DNA of 64,000 nt from Streptomyces nojiriensis (GTDB lineage: Bacteria; Actinomycetota; Actinomycetes; Streptomycetales; Streptomycetaceae): contig NZ_CP071139.1 of the NCBI RefSeq assembly GCF_017639205.1, positions 5,517,501 through 5,581,500 of the forward strand, given 5' to 3'. Numbering within the stretch: the first letter of the stretch is position 1; each line of letters opens with the position of its first letter. The translations under genes were made by a program, and so were the position numbers. Positions 1-8,369 of this stretch are shown here, one piece after another. A model generated the notes under the pieces. The model was not told the origin of the DNA and did no database searches. It saw nothing but the letters and a program-made list of their open reading frames with translations.

Positions 1-1110
1 ACCGAGCACCACCGGCCAGGACTCCAGCCACGGGTCCTGCCGCAGGGCCGCCCCGTACGCCTCCAGAGCCGCCCCCGTGCTCACCCCGGCCGGAACCTCC
101 GCGCACGGCGCGGCTGCCGCGAACCTCTCACCGAGGTCCGCCCGCAGCCCCGCCGACCCGGGCCGGAAACGCATCTCCGCCTCCAGCACCAGCCCCACCG
201 GCAGCGCCAGCCCCGGTGGCCGCCCCGGCGGTCCGAAGTCCAGCACCAGAGCGGGCCGCCCGCCCGCCAGCCCGCGCAGCCATATCCGGCGGGTGGTGAG
301 CCGGCCGTCCGGCGACACCGCGTCGTACTGGGCGAGCACCAGCCAGCGGTCCCGTAGGGCCTCCCCCTCCCCGGAGGCCGGCAGTCCCACGCGGCTGCGC
401 ACCGTCGCCGCCAGCTCTTCCGGCAGCCCGGCCACCCCCAGCCAAGCCCGGTCGAGCAGGTGCAGCAGCGCCGCCTCCTCCAGCATCCGGGCGGGCCAGC
501 CGGGGCCGCAACTGGGTATCGTCCCCAACTCCCTTACCCGCCCCGCCAGTCCCGGCGCCTGGGCGTCGACCATGCGGGCCGCCGTCTCCTCCCACCCCGC
601 GTACCCCGCCTGCTCCTGGCCCGCGAGGCCGCCGCGCAGCAGATCGGCGAGCCGCTGCTCCAGCTCGGTGACGCCCGCGCCGACGCGCGCCGCCCGCCGC
701 TCGGCCCGCTTGCGGGCCCCCTCCTCGTCGACCGGCGCGGCCCTCCCGCCCTGCGGCCGTGCGGCCTTGGCCGCCCGGTCCGCCAGCCACTGCGCGGCCC
801 ACTCCGGAGCCTCGCCCGGCTCGCCGACACCCTCCGCCGACCAGAGCAGCAACAGCCCCAGAGCGTGCTTGCAGGGGAACTTCCGGCTCGGACAGGAGCA
901 CTTGTACGCGGGGCCCGTCAGGTCCACGACCGTGCGGTACGGCTTGCTGCCGCTGCCCTTGCACAACCCCCACACAGAACCGGAAGCGGAACCTCCGATC
1001 TGCAACCACGGCCCCGCCCCGCCGAGTCTGCCCCCCGCCTTGCGCGAGGCATCGTCAGGAGCCAGATCCAGTACCTGTTCCGCTGTCCAGCGGTCCCCCT
1101 GATCAGTCAT
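1..1110 (-). CDS. SWIM zinc-finger protein (3' end beyond left edge)
   Basis: The reading frame is open from an ATG at 1110 to the window edge: 370 codons are visible and the C-terminus is missing. Residues 71-82 hold a clear SWIM zinc motif, CSC-x6-CKH (Cys71, Cys73, Cys80, His82). SWIM domains bind zinc and mediate DNA or protein contacts. The rest is an Ala/Arg-rich helical region I cannot assign. The ATG lies 7 nt after a -10-like TACGGT, so the mRNA is probably leaderless. The gene diverges from the MoxR operon across about 140 bp and shares its damage-type promoter signature. SWIM proteins commonly sit beside MoxR/VWA genes in actinobacteria, so a joint function is likely. The domain call is firm; the cellular role is unknown. 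Confidence 0.88.
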   Translation of the reverse strand, partial: MTDQGDRWTAEQVLDLAPDDASRKAGGRLGGAGPWLQIGGSASGSVWGLCKGSGSKPYRTVVDLTGPAYKCSCPSRKFPCKHALGLLLLWSAEGVGEPGEAPEWAAQWLADRAAKAARPQGGRAAPVDEEGARKRAERRAARVGAGVTELEQRLADLLRGGLAGQEQAGYAGWEETAARMVDAQAPGLAGRVRELGTIPSCGPGWPARMLEEAALLHLLDRAWLGVAGLPEELAATVRSRVGLPASGEGEALRDRWLVLAQYDAVSPDGRLTTRRIWLRGLAGGRPALVLDFGPPGRPPGLALPVGLVLEAEMRFRPGSAGLRADLGERFAAAAPCAEVPAGVSTGAALEAYGAALRQDPWLESWPVVLG

Positions 1111-1117
1111 GTGAACA

Positions 1118-1140
1118 ACCGTAGAGACCCCCACTGACAA
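1118..1140 (-). promoter_or_regulatory. Damage-type (RecA-NDp/PafBC-like) promoter of the SWIM gene
   Basis: Read on the minus strand, the sequence is TTGTCAGTGGG, then GGTCTC, then TACGGT, followed 7 nt later by the ATG. This closely matches the LexA-independent mycobacterial and Streptomyces DNA-damage promoter (TTGTCAGTGGC-N6-TAGGGT, activated by PafBC). Activity is inferred from the match alone. Confidence 0.7.
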
Positions 1141-1177
1141 TCGCTCTGACCAGCAACAACGCTATCGGGCAGGCCCG

Positions 1178-1200
1178 TTGTCAGTGGCGTGGTGCACCGT
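1178..1200 (+). promoter_or_regulatory. Damage-type promoter box of the MoxR operon
   Basis: TTGTCAGTGGC at 1178-1188 is followed, at the N6 spacing, by CACCGT, a weak -10. It forms a perfect 10-bp inverted repeat (CCACTGACAA at 1131-1140, TTGTCAGTGG at 1178-1187) with the box serving the divergent SWIM gene. The -35 side matches the PafBC-type consensus well; the -10 is poor, so this side is less certain. Confidence 0.55.
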
Positions 1201-1250
1201 GGGTACAGCAGTCGGGAGCGGCTGCCGAGCTTTGGAGGGGGACCATCATC

Positions 1251-2351
1251 ATGCACGGGAACGAGCAGCGGGCAGAGGCTCTGCGACCGCACGCCGAAGA
1301 CGCCTTCGCACACGAACTGAAAGCCCTGGCGGCCGCCGACGACCGGCCCCGCCCGACCCGTTGGAAACTCTCCCCGTGGGCCGTCGCCACGTACCTGCTC
1401 GGCGGCACGCTCGACGACGGCACGGTGATCACACCCAAGTACGTGGGGCCGCGCCGCATCGTCGAAGTGGCCGTCACCACCCTGGCCACCGACCGCGCCC
1501 TGCTCCTGCTGGGCGTCCCCGGCACCGCCAAGACCTGGGTGTCCGAACACCTCGCGGCCGCCGTCAGCGGAGACTCCACCCTCCTCGTCCAGGGCACCGC
1601 CGGCACCCCCGAGGAAGCCATCCGGTACGGCTGGAACTACGCCCGGCTGCTCGCCCACGGCCCCAGCCGCGAGGCGCTCGTCCCCAGCCCCGTCATGCGG
1701 GCCATGGCCGACGGCATGACCGCCCGCGTCGAGGAGCTCACCCGCATCCCCGCCGACGTCCAGGACACCCTCATCACCGTCCTGTCCGAGAAGACCCTCC
1801 CGATACCGGAACTGGGCGAAGAGGTGCAGGCCGTGCGCGGCTTCAACCTCATCGCCACCGCCAACGACCGCGACCGCGGGGTGAACGAGCTCTCCAGCGC
1901 GCTGCGCCGCCGCTTCAACACCGTGGTGCTGCCCCTGCCCGCCACCGCCGACGCCGAGGTCGACATCGTCGCCCGCCGCGTCGACCAGATGGGCCGCGCC
2001 CTCGACCTGCCGGCCGCACCCGAAGGCCTGGAGGAGATCCGCCGCGTCGTCACCGTCTTCCGCGAGCTGCGCGACGGCGTCACCGACGACGGCCGGACGA
2101 AGGTGAAGTCGCCCAGCGGCACCCTGTCCACCGCCGAGGCCATCTCCGTCGTCACCGGAGGCCTGGCCCTGGCCGCCCACTTCGGGGACGGCGTGCTGCG
2201 GCCCTCCGACGTGGCCGCCGGGATCCTCGGCGCCGTCGTCCGCGACCCGGCGGCCGACAAGGTGGTCTGGCAGGAGTACCTGGAGGCCGTGGTCCGCGAG
2301 CGCGACGGCTGGAAGGACTTCTACCGGGCCTGCCGGGAGGTGACCGTATGA
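1251..2351 (+). CDS. MoxR-family AAA+ ATPase
   Basis: 366 aa. MoxR ATPases act as chaperone-like remodelling machines, usually with a VWA partner. Walker A is GVPGTAKT at residues 88-95. The Walker B region is degenerate (VEELTR where most MoxR proteins have a DE pair). Sensor 1 is ATAND, followed by the ALRRRF arginine-finger region. A strong ribosome site (GGAGGGGGA) precedes the ATG at 1251. The stop overlaps the start of the DUF5682 gene by ATGA, so the two are translationally coupled. The VWA gene at 4756 is the probable partner. The family is certain; the client is not known. Confidence 0.95.
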   Translation: MHGNEQRAEALRPHAEDAFAHELKALAAADDRPRPTRWKLSPWAVATYLLGGTLDDGTVITPKYVGPRRIVEVAVTTLATDRALLLLGVPGTAKTWVSEHLAAAVSGDSTLLVQGTAGTPEEAIRYGWNYARLLAHGPSREALVPSPVMRAMADGMTARVEELTRIPADVQDTLITVLSEKTLPIPELGEEVQAVRGFNLIATANDRDRGVNELSSALRRRFNTVVLPLPATADAEVDIVARRVDQMGRALDLPAAPEGLEEIRRVVTVFRELRDGVTDDGRTKVKSPSGTLSTAEAISVVTGGLALAAHFGDGVLRPSDVAAGILGAVVRDPAADKVVWQEYLEAVVRERDGWKDFYRACREVTV

Positions 2352-4612
2352 GCCCGAGCCCGGCGAAGGGCCCGCTGCTGCTGGGCGTACGGCACCACGG
2401 GCCCGGCTCGGCCCGTGCCGTCCGGGCGGCCCTGGAGGCCGCCCGGCCCGAGGCGGTGCTGATCGAGGGCCCGCCCGAAGGGGACGCGCTGCTGCCGCTC
2501 GCCGCCGAGGAGGGGATGCGGCCGCCCGTCGCGCTCCTCGCACACGCCGCGGACGATCCGGGCCGGGCGGCGTTCTGGCCGCTGGCCGGGTTCTCACCCG
2601 AATGGGTGGCCATCCGCTGGGCCCAGGAGCACGACGTCCCGGTCCGGTTCATCGACCTCCCGGCGGCGCACTCGCTCGCCGCCGAAGGGGACGGGCAGGA
2701 AGGGGACGGGCCCGAAGCCGTCCGGCTGGACCCTCTCGCCGTGCTGGCCGAGACCGCCGGGTACGACGACCCCGAGCGCTGGTGGGAGGACGTGGTCGAG
2801 CACCGCGGCGCCGGGGGCGCACGGGAGGACGTGCTCGGCGCCTTCGAGGTGCTCGGGGAGGCCATGGGAGCCCTGCGCGAGGCGTACGGCGACGGGGGCC
2901 ACCGGCGCGACCTGGTGCGCGAGGCGTACATGCGCCAGCGGATGCGGGCCGCCCGCCGGGAGTTCGGCGACGCCTACGCCGTGGTGTGCGGAGCCTGGCA
3001 CGTGCCCGCGCTGCGGGCCAAGGCCACCGTGGCCGCCGACAAGGCCCTGCTGAGCGGCCTGCCCAAGGTCAAGGTGGAGACCACCTGGGTGCCCTGGACG
3101 CACCGCAGGCTCGCCCGGGCCGGCGGGTACGGAGCGGGGATCACCTCGCCCGGCTGGTACGCCCACCTCTTCTCCGCCCGTGACCGGCCCGTCGAGCGGT
3201 GGCTGACCAAGGTCGCCGGCCTGCTGCGGGAGGAGGACCGGCAGGTCTCCTCGGCACACGTCATCGAGGCGGTCCGGCTGGCCGAGACCCTCGCCGCGAT
3301 GCGGGGCCGGCCGCTGCCCGGCCTGACGGAGACCCTGGAAGCGGTCCGGGCGGTGATGTGCGACGGCTCCGACATACCGCTCGCACTGATCGAGGACCGG
3401 CTCGTCGTCGGTGACGTGCTCGGCGAGGTCCCGGACGGAGCCCCCGTCGTACCCCTCCAGCGCGACCTGACGCGACAGCAGCGCACGCTGCGGCTCAAGG
3501 CCGAGGCGCAGGACCGCGAGCTGGAACTGGACCTGCGCAAGGACACCGACACGGCGAAGTCCCTGCTGCTGCACCGGCTGCGGCTGCTCGGCGTCGGCTG
3601 GGGAACACCCGCCGCCTCCCGGTCCGGCACCGGAACCTTCCGGGAGACCTGGCGGCTGCGGTGGGAGCCGGAGCTGTCGGTGCGGATCGCCGAGGCCGGG
3701 ATATGGGGGACCACCGTCCTCGGCGCGGCCACCGCCAAGGCCGAGGCGGACGCGGCCGGGGCCGAGGAACTGGGCGACATAACGGCCCTGGCCGAGCAGT
3801 GCCTGCTGGCCGGGCTCGCGCAGGCGCTGCCCGCCGTGCTGCGGGCCCTCGCGGACCGGGCCGCGCTGGACACCGACGTGGCGCGGCTCGCCAAGGCCCT
3901 GCCGGCCCTGGCCCGTTCGCTGCGGTACGGGGACGTCCGGGGCACCGACGCGACGGCGCTCGGCGCCGTGGCGGCCGGGCTCGCCGAGCGGATATGCGTG
4001 GCGCTGCCGTCGGCGTGCACGGCCGGTCTGGACGCCGACGCGGCGGCGGAGATGCGCGGACACGTCGACGGGGTGCACGGGGCGATCGGCCTGCTGGCGG
4101 ACGCCGGCGAAGGGCTGCGGGAGCGCTGGTCCGCGGTGCTCGCCACGCTGGCCGGCCGGGACACCGTGCCCGGCCTGATCCGCGGCCGGGCGGCCCGGCT
4201 GCTCCTCGACGACGGGCGGCTGTCGGCCGAGGAGACGGCCCGGCTGATGGGGCTCGCCCTGTCCCCGGCGTCCTCCCCGGCCGACGCGGCGGGCTGGATC
4301 GAGGGCTTCGCGGGCGGCAGTTCGGGCGGGGGCACGCTGCTCGTCCACGACGACCGGCTGCTGGGCCTGATCGACACCTGGCTGGTGGGGGTGCCGGAGC
4401 GTGCGTTCACCGACGTACTCCCGCTCCTGCGGCGGACGTTCGGCGCGTACGAGCCGGGCGTGAAACGGACCCTGGGCGAGCTGGTGCGACGCGGGCCGGG
4501 CGGTTCCGCCGCGGCCTCGGCGTCCTCGGCGCCGGACGGCTTCGCCCCGGAGCTGGATCCGGAGCGGGCGGACGCGGTGGTGGGGCTGGTGCGGATGCTG
4601 CTCGCCGGGTGA
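2348..4612 (+). CDS. DUF5682 protein, possible TraB/TIKI-type fold
   Basis: 754 aa, starting at the ATG inside the ATGA overlap with the MoxR gene. The N-terminus reads LLGVRHHGPGS, then EAVLIEGPPEGD, and near residue 220 CGAWHVPAL. Two G-x-x-H motifs and a VxxEGPxE segment recall the TraB/PrgY/ChaN/EreA (TIKI) superfamily, whose members are metal-dependent hydrolases or peptidases; this link is my inference. The remaining 500 residues are helical and Ala/Leu-rich without a known domain. Reading frames continue upstream of 2348, but MoxR occupies that DNA. It lies between MoxR and VWA genes in one locus and may be the effector or substrate of the ATPase. Confidence 0.9.
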   Translation: MSPSPAKGPLLLGVRHHGPGSARAVRAALEAARPEAVLIEGPPEGDALLPLAAEEGMRPPVALLAHAADDPGRAAFWPLAGFSPEWVAIRWAQEHDVPVRFIDLPAAHSLAAEGDGQEGDGPEAVRLDPLAVLAETAGYDDPERWWEDVVEHRGAGGAREDVLGAFEVLGEAMGALREAYGDGGHRRDLVREAYMRQRMRAARREFGDAYAVVCGAWHVPALRAKATVAADKALLSGLPKVKVETTWVPWTHRRLARAGGYGAGITSPGWYAHLFSARDRPVERWLTKVAGLLREEDRQVSSAHVIEAVRLAETLAAMRGRPLPGLTETLEAVRAVMCDGSDIPLALIEDRLVVGDVLGEVPDGAPVVPLQRDLTRQQRTLRLKAEAQDRELELDLRKDTDTAKSLLLHRLRLLGVGWGTPAASRSGTGTFRETWRLRWEPELSVRIAEAGIWGTTVLGAATAKAEADAAGAEELGDITALAEQCLLAGLAQALPAVLRALADRAALDTDVARLAKALPALARSLRYGDVRGTDATALGAVAAGLAERICVALPSACTAGLDADAAAEMRGHVDGVHGAIGLLADAGEGLRERWSAVLATLAGRDTVPGLIRGRAARLLLDDGRLSAEETARLMGLALSPASSPADAAGWIEGFAGGSSGGGTLLVHDDRLLGLIDTWLVGVPERAFTDVLPLLRRTFGAYEPGVKRTLGELVRRGPGGSAAASASSAPDGFAPELDPERADAVVGLVRMLLAG

Positions 4613-4616
4613 GGTG

Positions 4617-4700
4617 CGGGGCCGTTGCCGGGGCTCCGCCCGGACCCCGCGCCTCACCCGCCGGCGGGGCTGAAGAGGTCAGCCGGCGGGGCTGGAAGAG
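4617..4700. repeat. Intergenic GC-rich repeat, copy A
   Basis: This copy reads GGGGCTCCGCCC, then a GACCCCGCGCCTCA-like core, then GCCGGCGGGGCTG, with a second partial CCGGCGGGGCTGG tail. The same element recurs at 11378, 24708 and 30200, always at gene 3' ends. It can fold and may work as a terminator or processing signal. Confidence 0.8.
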
Positions 4701-4755
4701 GGCCTCGGGCGATGGCAGGGCTGAAACAGGTGGATACGACGAGGGGGACGGACGG

Positions 4756-5922
4756 ATGAGCGGTACGGACATGGGCACCGCCGGAGGCGAGCGGCTGCGG
4801 CGGTGGCGGATGGTGCTCGGCGGGGGAGAGGCCGACGGCACCGGCTGCGCGCTGACCGGGCGGGACGCGGCGATGGACGCCGCGCTCGGCGCGCTGTACG
4901 GCGGGGGCGGCGAGGCGGGGTCCCGCAGGACTTCGGGGGCACGGTCGGCCGGGCTCGGCGGGTCCGCGCCGAACGTGGCCCGCTGGCTCGGGGACATCCG
5001 TACGTACTTCCCGAGCTCCGTGGTCCAGGTCATGCAGCGCGATGCCATCGAGCGGCTGGGCCTGGCCGCACTGCTGCTGGAACCGGAGATGCTGGAGGCC
5101 GTCGAACCGGACGTGCACCTGGTCGGCACCCTGCTCTCGCTGAACAAGGCGATGCCCGAGACGACGAAGGAGACGGCCCGGGCCGTGGTCCGCAAGGTGG
5201 TCGAGCAGTTGGAGAAGAAGCTCGTGGCGCGGACCCGGGCGACACTGACCGGCGCCCTGGACCGGTCCGCGCGGATCAGCCGGCCCCGTCACCACGACAT
5301 CGACTGGGACCGCACGATCCGGGCCAACCTCAAGAACTACCTGCCCGAGTACCGCACCGTCGTCCCCGAGCGGCTGATCGGCTACGGCCGGGCGGCGCAA
5401 TCGGTGAAGAAGGAGGTGATCCTCTGCATCGACCAGTCGGGTTCGATGGCGGCCTCCGTCGTCTACGCCTCCGTCTTCGGCGCGGTCCTCGCCTCGATGC
5501 GCTCGATCGCCACCCGGCTGGTCGTCTTCGACACCGCGGTCGTCGACCTGACCGACCAGCTCGACGACCCGGTCGACGTCCTCTTCGGCACCCAATTGGG
5601 CGGTGGCACCGACATCAACCGCGCTCTCGCCTACTGCCAGTCGAAGATCACCCGGCCCGCCGACACCGTCGTCGTCCTGATCAGCGACCTCTACGAGGGC
5701 GGTATCCGCAACGAGATGCTGAAGCGGGTCGCCGCGATGAAGGCGGCGGGCGTCGAGTTCGTGACCCTGCTGGCCCTGTCCGACGAGGGAGCCCCCGCCT
5801 ACGACCGCGAACACGCCGCGGCCCTTGCGGCGCTCGGGGCGCCGGCCTTCGCCTGCACCCCCGACCTGTTCCCGGACGTGATGGCCGCGGCGCTGGAGAA
5901 ACGCCCCCTGCCGACCCCTTGA
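4756..5922 (+). CDS. VWA-domain protein, MoxR partner
   Basis: 388 aa. The C-terminal half is a von Willebrand A domain with a complete MIDAS: DQSGSM at residues 226-231, a Thr in GGGTDINRAL, and an Asp in ISDLYEGG. Residues 70-210 form a helical region seen in stand-alone VWA proteins paired with MoxR (CoxE/YehP-like). The ATG at 4756 follows GGGGGACGGACGG. It lies 143 bp after the DUF5682 stop, with a repeat in between, so it may be read through from the operon or have its own promoter. VWA partners typically deliver clients to MoxR rings; the client here is unknown. Confidence 0.93.
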   Translation: MSGTDMGTAGGERLRRWRMVLGGGEADGTGCALTGRDAAMDAALGALYGGGGEAGSRRTSGARSAGLGGSAPNVARWLGDIRTYFPSSVVQVMQRDAIERLGLAALLLEPEMLEAVEPDVHLVGTLLSLNKAMPETTKETARAVVRKVVEQLEKKLVARTRATLTGALDRSARISRPRHHDIDWDRTIRANLKNYLPEYRTVVPERLIGYGRAAQSVKKEVILCIDQSGSMAASVVYASVFGAVLASMRSIATRLVVFDTAVVDLTDQLDDPVDVLFGTQLGGGTDINRALAYCQSKITRPADTVVVLISDLYEGGIRNEMLKRVAAMKAAGVEFVTLLALSDEGAPAYDREHAAALAALGAPAFACTPDLFPDVMAAALEKRPLPTP

Positions 5923-6202
5923 CGCCCACGGCCCGGCCTTTGCTGTGAATCGGTGAATCACACGAACTTCCAGTTCAACCGTGAGGCGTTCTGTGACAGG
6001 TATCACCGCTCAGGTGTGATCTGCGATTTAGGGTCCCACGTCCCTCGGGGATAACCTGCGGGACGGACATGCCGCGTCCACGGTCACCGTGTGCGCCTTC
6101 CTTGTGACAGCGCCGTCACGTTGCCCTCCGCGGCACGCCCACGCAGATAGCAGACAACCGCGAATCACTGCGAATCTTTAAAAAGACAAGGGACGGACGC
6201 GC

Positions 6203-7381
6203 GTGGACCTGTTCGAGTACCAGGCGAGGGACCTCTTCGCCAAGCACGGTGTACCGGTGCTGGCCGGTGAAGTCATCGACACGCCTGAGGCGGCTCGCGA
6301 GGCCACCGAGCGGCTGGGCGGCAAGTCGGTCGTCAAGGCGCAGGTGAAGGTCGGCGGCCGCGGCAAGGCCGGTGGCGTGAAGCTGGCCGCCACCCCGGAC
6401 GAGGCCGTCGCCCGGGCGACGGACATCCTCGGCATGGACATCAAGGGCCACACGGTCCACAAGGTGATGATCGCCGAGACGGCTCCGGAGATCCTGGAGG
6501 AGTACTACGTCTCGTACCTCCTCGACCGGACCAACCGCACCTTCCTCGCCATGGCGTCCGTCGCGGGCGGCATGGACATCGAGCAGGTCGCCGAGGAGAC
6601 CCCGGAGAAGCTCGCCAAGGTCCCGGTGAACGCCAACGAGGGCGTGACCATCGAGAAGGCCCGCGAGATCGTCGCGCTGGCGCAGTTCCCGGCCGAGGTC
6701 GCCGAGAAGGTCGCCGAGGTCCTCGTGACCCTGTGGGCGACCTTCATCGCCGAGGACGCGCTCCTCGTCGAGGTCAACCCGCTCGCGAAGGTCGCCTCCG
6801 GCGACGTCATCGCGCTCGACGGCAAGGTCTCGCTGGACGAGAACGCCGAGTTCCGCCAGCCGGGTCACGAGGAGTTCGTGGACCACGCGGCCGCGAACCC
6901 GCTCGAGGCCGCCGCCAAGGCGAAGAACCTCAACTACGTCAAGCTCGACGGTGAGGTCGGCATCATCGGCAACGGCGCGGGTCTCGTCATGAGCACCCTC
7001 GACGTCGTCGCCTACGCCGGCGAGAACCACGGCGGCGTCAAGCCCGCCAACTTCCTGGACATCGGCGGTGGCGCCTCCGCCGCCGTCATGGCCAACGGTC
7101 TCGAGATCATCCTCGGCGACCCGGACGTCAAGTCCGTCTTCGTCAACGTCTTCGGTGGCATCACCGCCTGTGACGAGGTCGCCAACGGCATCGTCCAGGC
7201 GCTGCAGCTGCTCGCGGACAAGGGCGAGGCGGTCACCAAGCCGCTGGTCGTCCGTCTCGACGGCAACAACGCCGAGCTGGGTCGCAAGATCCTCTCGGAC
7301 GCCAACCACCCGCTGGTCCAGCGCGTGGACACCATGGACGGCGCGGCCGACAAGGCCGCCGAGCTCGCGGCTGCGAAGTAA
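6203..7381 (+). CDS. sucC: Succinyl-CoA synthetase beta subunit
   Basis: 392 aa, GTG start at 6203 (MDLFEYQARDLF, the family's usual N-terminus). With SucD it converts succinyl-CoA to succinate with formation of ATP or GTP, a TCA-cycle step in the cytoplasm. An N-terminal ATP-grasp domain is followed by a C-terminal CoA-ligase domain with the GNGAGLVMSTLD and NVFGGITACDEVA segments. SucD follows after 21 bp. The 280 bp upstream hold no gene and probably carry the operon promoter. Length and alignment are normal. Confidence 0.98.
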   Translation: MDLFEYQARDLFAKHGVPVLAGEVIDTPEAAREATERLGGKSVVKAQVKVGGRGKAGGVKLAATPDEAVARATDILGMDIKGHTVHKVMIAETAPEILEEYYVSYLLDRTNRTFLAMASVAGGMDIEQVAEETPEKLAKVPVNANEGVTIEKAREIVALAQFPAEVAEKVAEVLVTLWATFIAEDALLVEVNPLAKVASGDVIALDGKVSLDENAEFRQPGHEEFVDHAAANPLEAAAKAKNLNYVKLDGEVGIIGNGAGLVMSTLDVVAYAGENHGGVKPANFLDIGGGASAAVMANGLEIILGDPDVKSVFVNVFGGITACDEVANGIVQALQLLADKGEAVTKPLVVRLDGNNAELGRKILSDANHPLVQRVDTMDGAADKAAELAAAK

Positions 7382-7402
7382 GGGCAGAGGTCACAGACTC
7401 AC

Positions 7403-8290
7403 ATGGCTATCTTCCTCAACAAGGACAGCAAGGTCATCGTCCAGGGCATGACCGGTGCCACGGGCATGAAGCACACCAAGCTGATGCTGGCTGACGGCAC
7501 CAACATCGTCGGCGGCGTGAACCCGCGCAAGGCCGGCACCACCGTCGACTTCGACGGCACCGAGGTCCCGGTCTTCGGCTCCGTCGCCGAGGCGATGGAG
7601 AAGACGGGCGCCAACGTCTCCGTCCTCTTCGTCCCGCCGGCCTTCGCCAAGGCCGCCGTGGTCGAGGCGATCGACGCCGAGATCCCGCTGGCCGTCGTCA
7701 TCACCGAGGGCATCGCGGTGCACGACTCCGCCGCCTTCTGGGCGTACGCGACCGCCAAGGGCAACAAGACCCGGATCATCGGCCCGAACTGCCCGGGTCT
7801 GATCACCCCCGGCCAGTCCAACGCCGGCATCATCCCGGGCGACATCACCAAGCCCGGCAAGATCGGTCTCGTGTCCAAGTCGGGCACGCTGACCTACCAG
7901 ATGATGTACGAGCTCCGTGACATCGGCTTCACCTCGGCCGTCGGCATCGGTGGCGACCCGGTCATCGGCACCACGCACATCGACGCCCTGGAGGCCTTCG
8001 AGGCCGACCCGGACACCGAGCTGATCGTCATGATCGGCGAGATCGGCGGCGACGCCGAGGAGCGTGCGGCGGACTTCATCGCGAAGAACGTCACCAAGCC
8101 GGTCGTCGGCTACGTCGCGGGCTTCACCGCCCCCGAGGGCAAGACCATGGGCCACGCGGGCGCCATCGTCTCCGGCTCCTCCGGCACCGCGCAGGCCAAG
8201 AAGGAGGCCCTCGAGGCCGCCGGCGTGAAGGTCGGCAAGACGCCGACCGAGACCGCGAAGCTGGCGCGCGAGATCCTCGCCGCCAAGTAA
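7403..8290 (+). CDS. sucD: Succinyl-CoA synthetase alpha subunit
   Basis: 295 aa. This is the CoA-binding and phosphohistidine subunit partnering SucC. The N-terminal Rossmann-like CoA domain contains GMTGATGMKHT, and the active-site phosphohistidine is in GHAGAI at about residue 250. The gene follows sucC by 21 bp and ends in front of a strong hairpin at 8308, so sucCD forms a two-gene operon. Full length with all motifs intact. Confidence 0.98.
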   Translation: MAIFLNKDSKVIVQGMTGATGMKHTKLMLADGTNIVGGVNPRKAGTTVDFDGTEVPVFGSVAEAMEKTGANVSVLFVPPAFAKAAVVEAIDAEIPLAVVITEGIAVHDSAAFWAYATAKGNKTRIIGPNCPGLITPGQSNAGIIPGDITKPGKIGLVSKSGTLTYQMMYELRDIGFTSAVGIGGDPVIGTTHIDALEAFEADPDTELIVMIGEIGGDAEERAADFIAKNVTKPVVGYVAGFTAPEGKTMGHAGAIVSGSSGTAQAKKEALEAAGVKVGKTPTETAKLAREILAAK

Positions 8291-8307
8291 GCGCGACGCG
8301 ACACTGC

Positions 8308-8351
8308 ACGGGCGTGGCCCGCACCCCTCCGGGGGTGCGGGCCACGCCCGT
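8308..8351. terminator. Terminator after sucCD
   Basis: A perfect 20-bp stem (ACGGGCGTGGCCCGCACCCC and its complement) around a TCCG tetraloop lies 17 bp after the sucD stop and just before the stop of the convergent HTH gene. It probably works in both directions. No U-run follows, as usual in Streptomyces. Confidence 0.85.
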
Positions 8352-8369
8352 TCTCATCGGCTCATCGGT

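Noticed and set aside
2594..4657. Long minus-strand open frame (about 690 codons) opposite DUF5682
   Set aside because: Antisense frame caused by high third-position GC; composition is Pro/Gly/Arg-rich, with no domain and no ribosome site.
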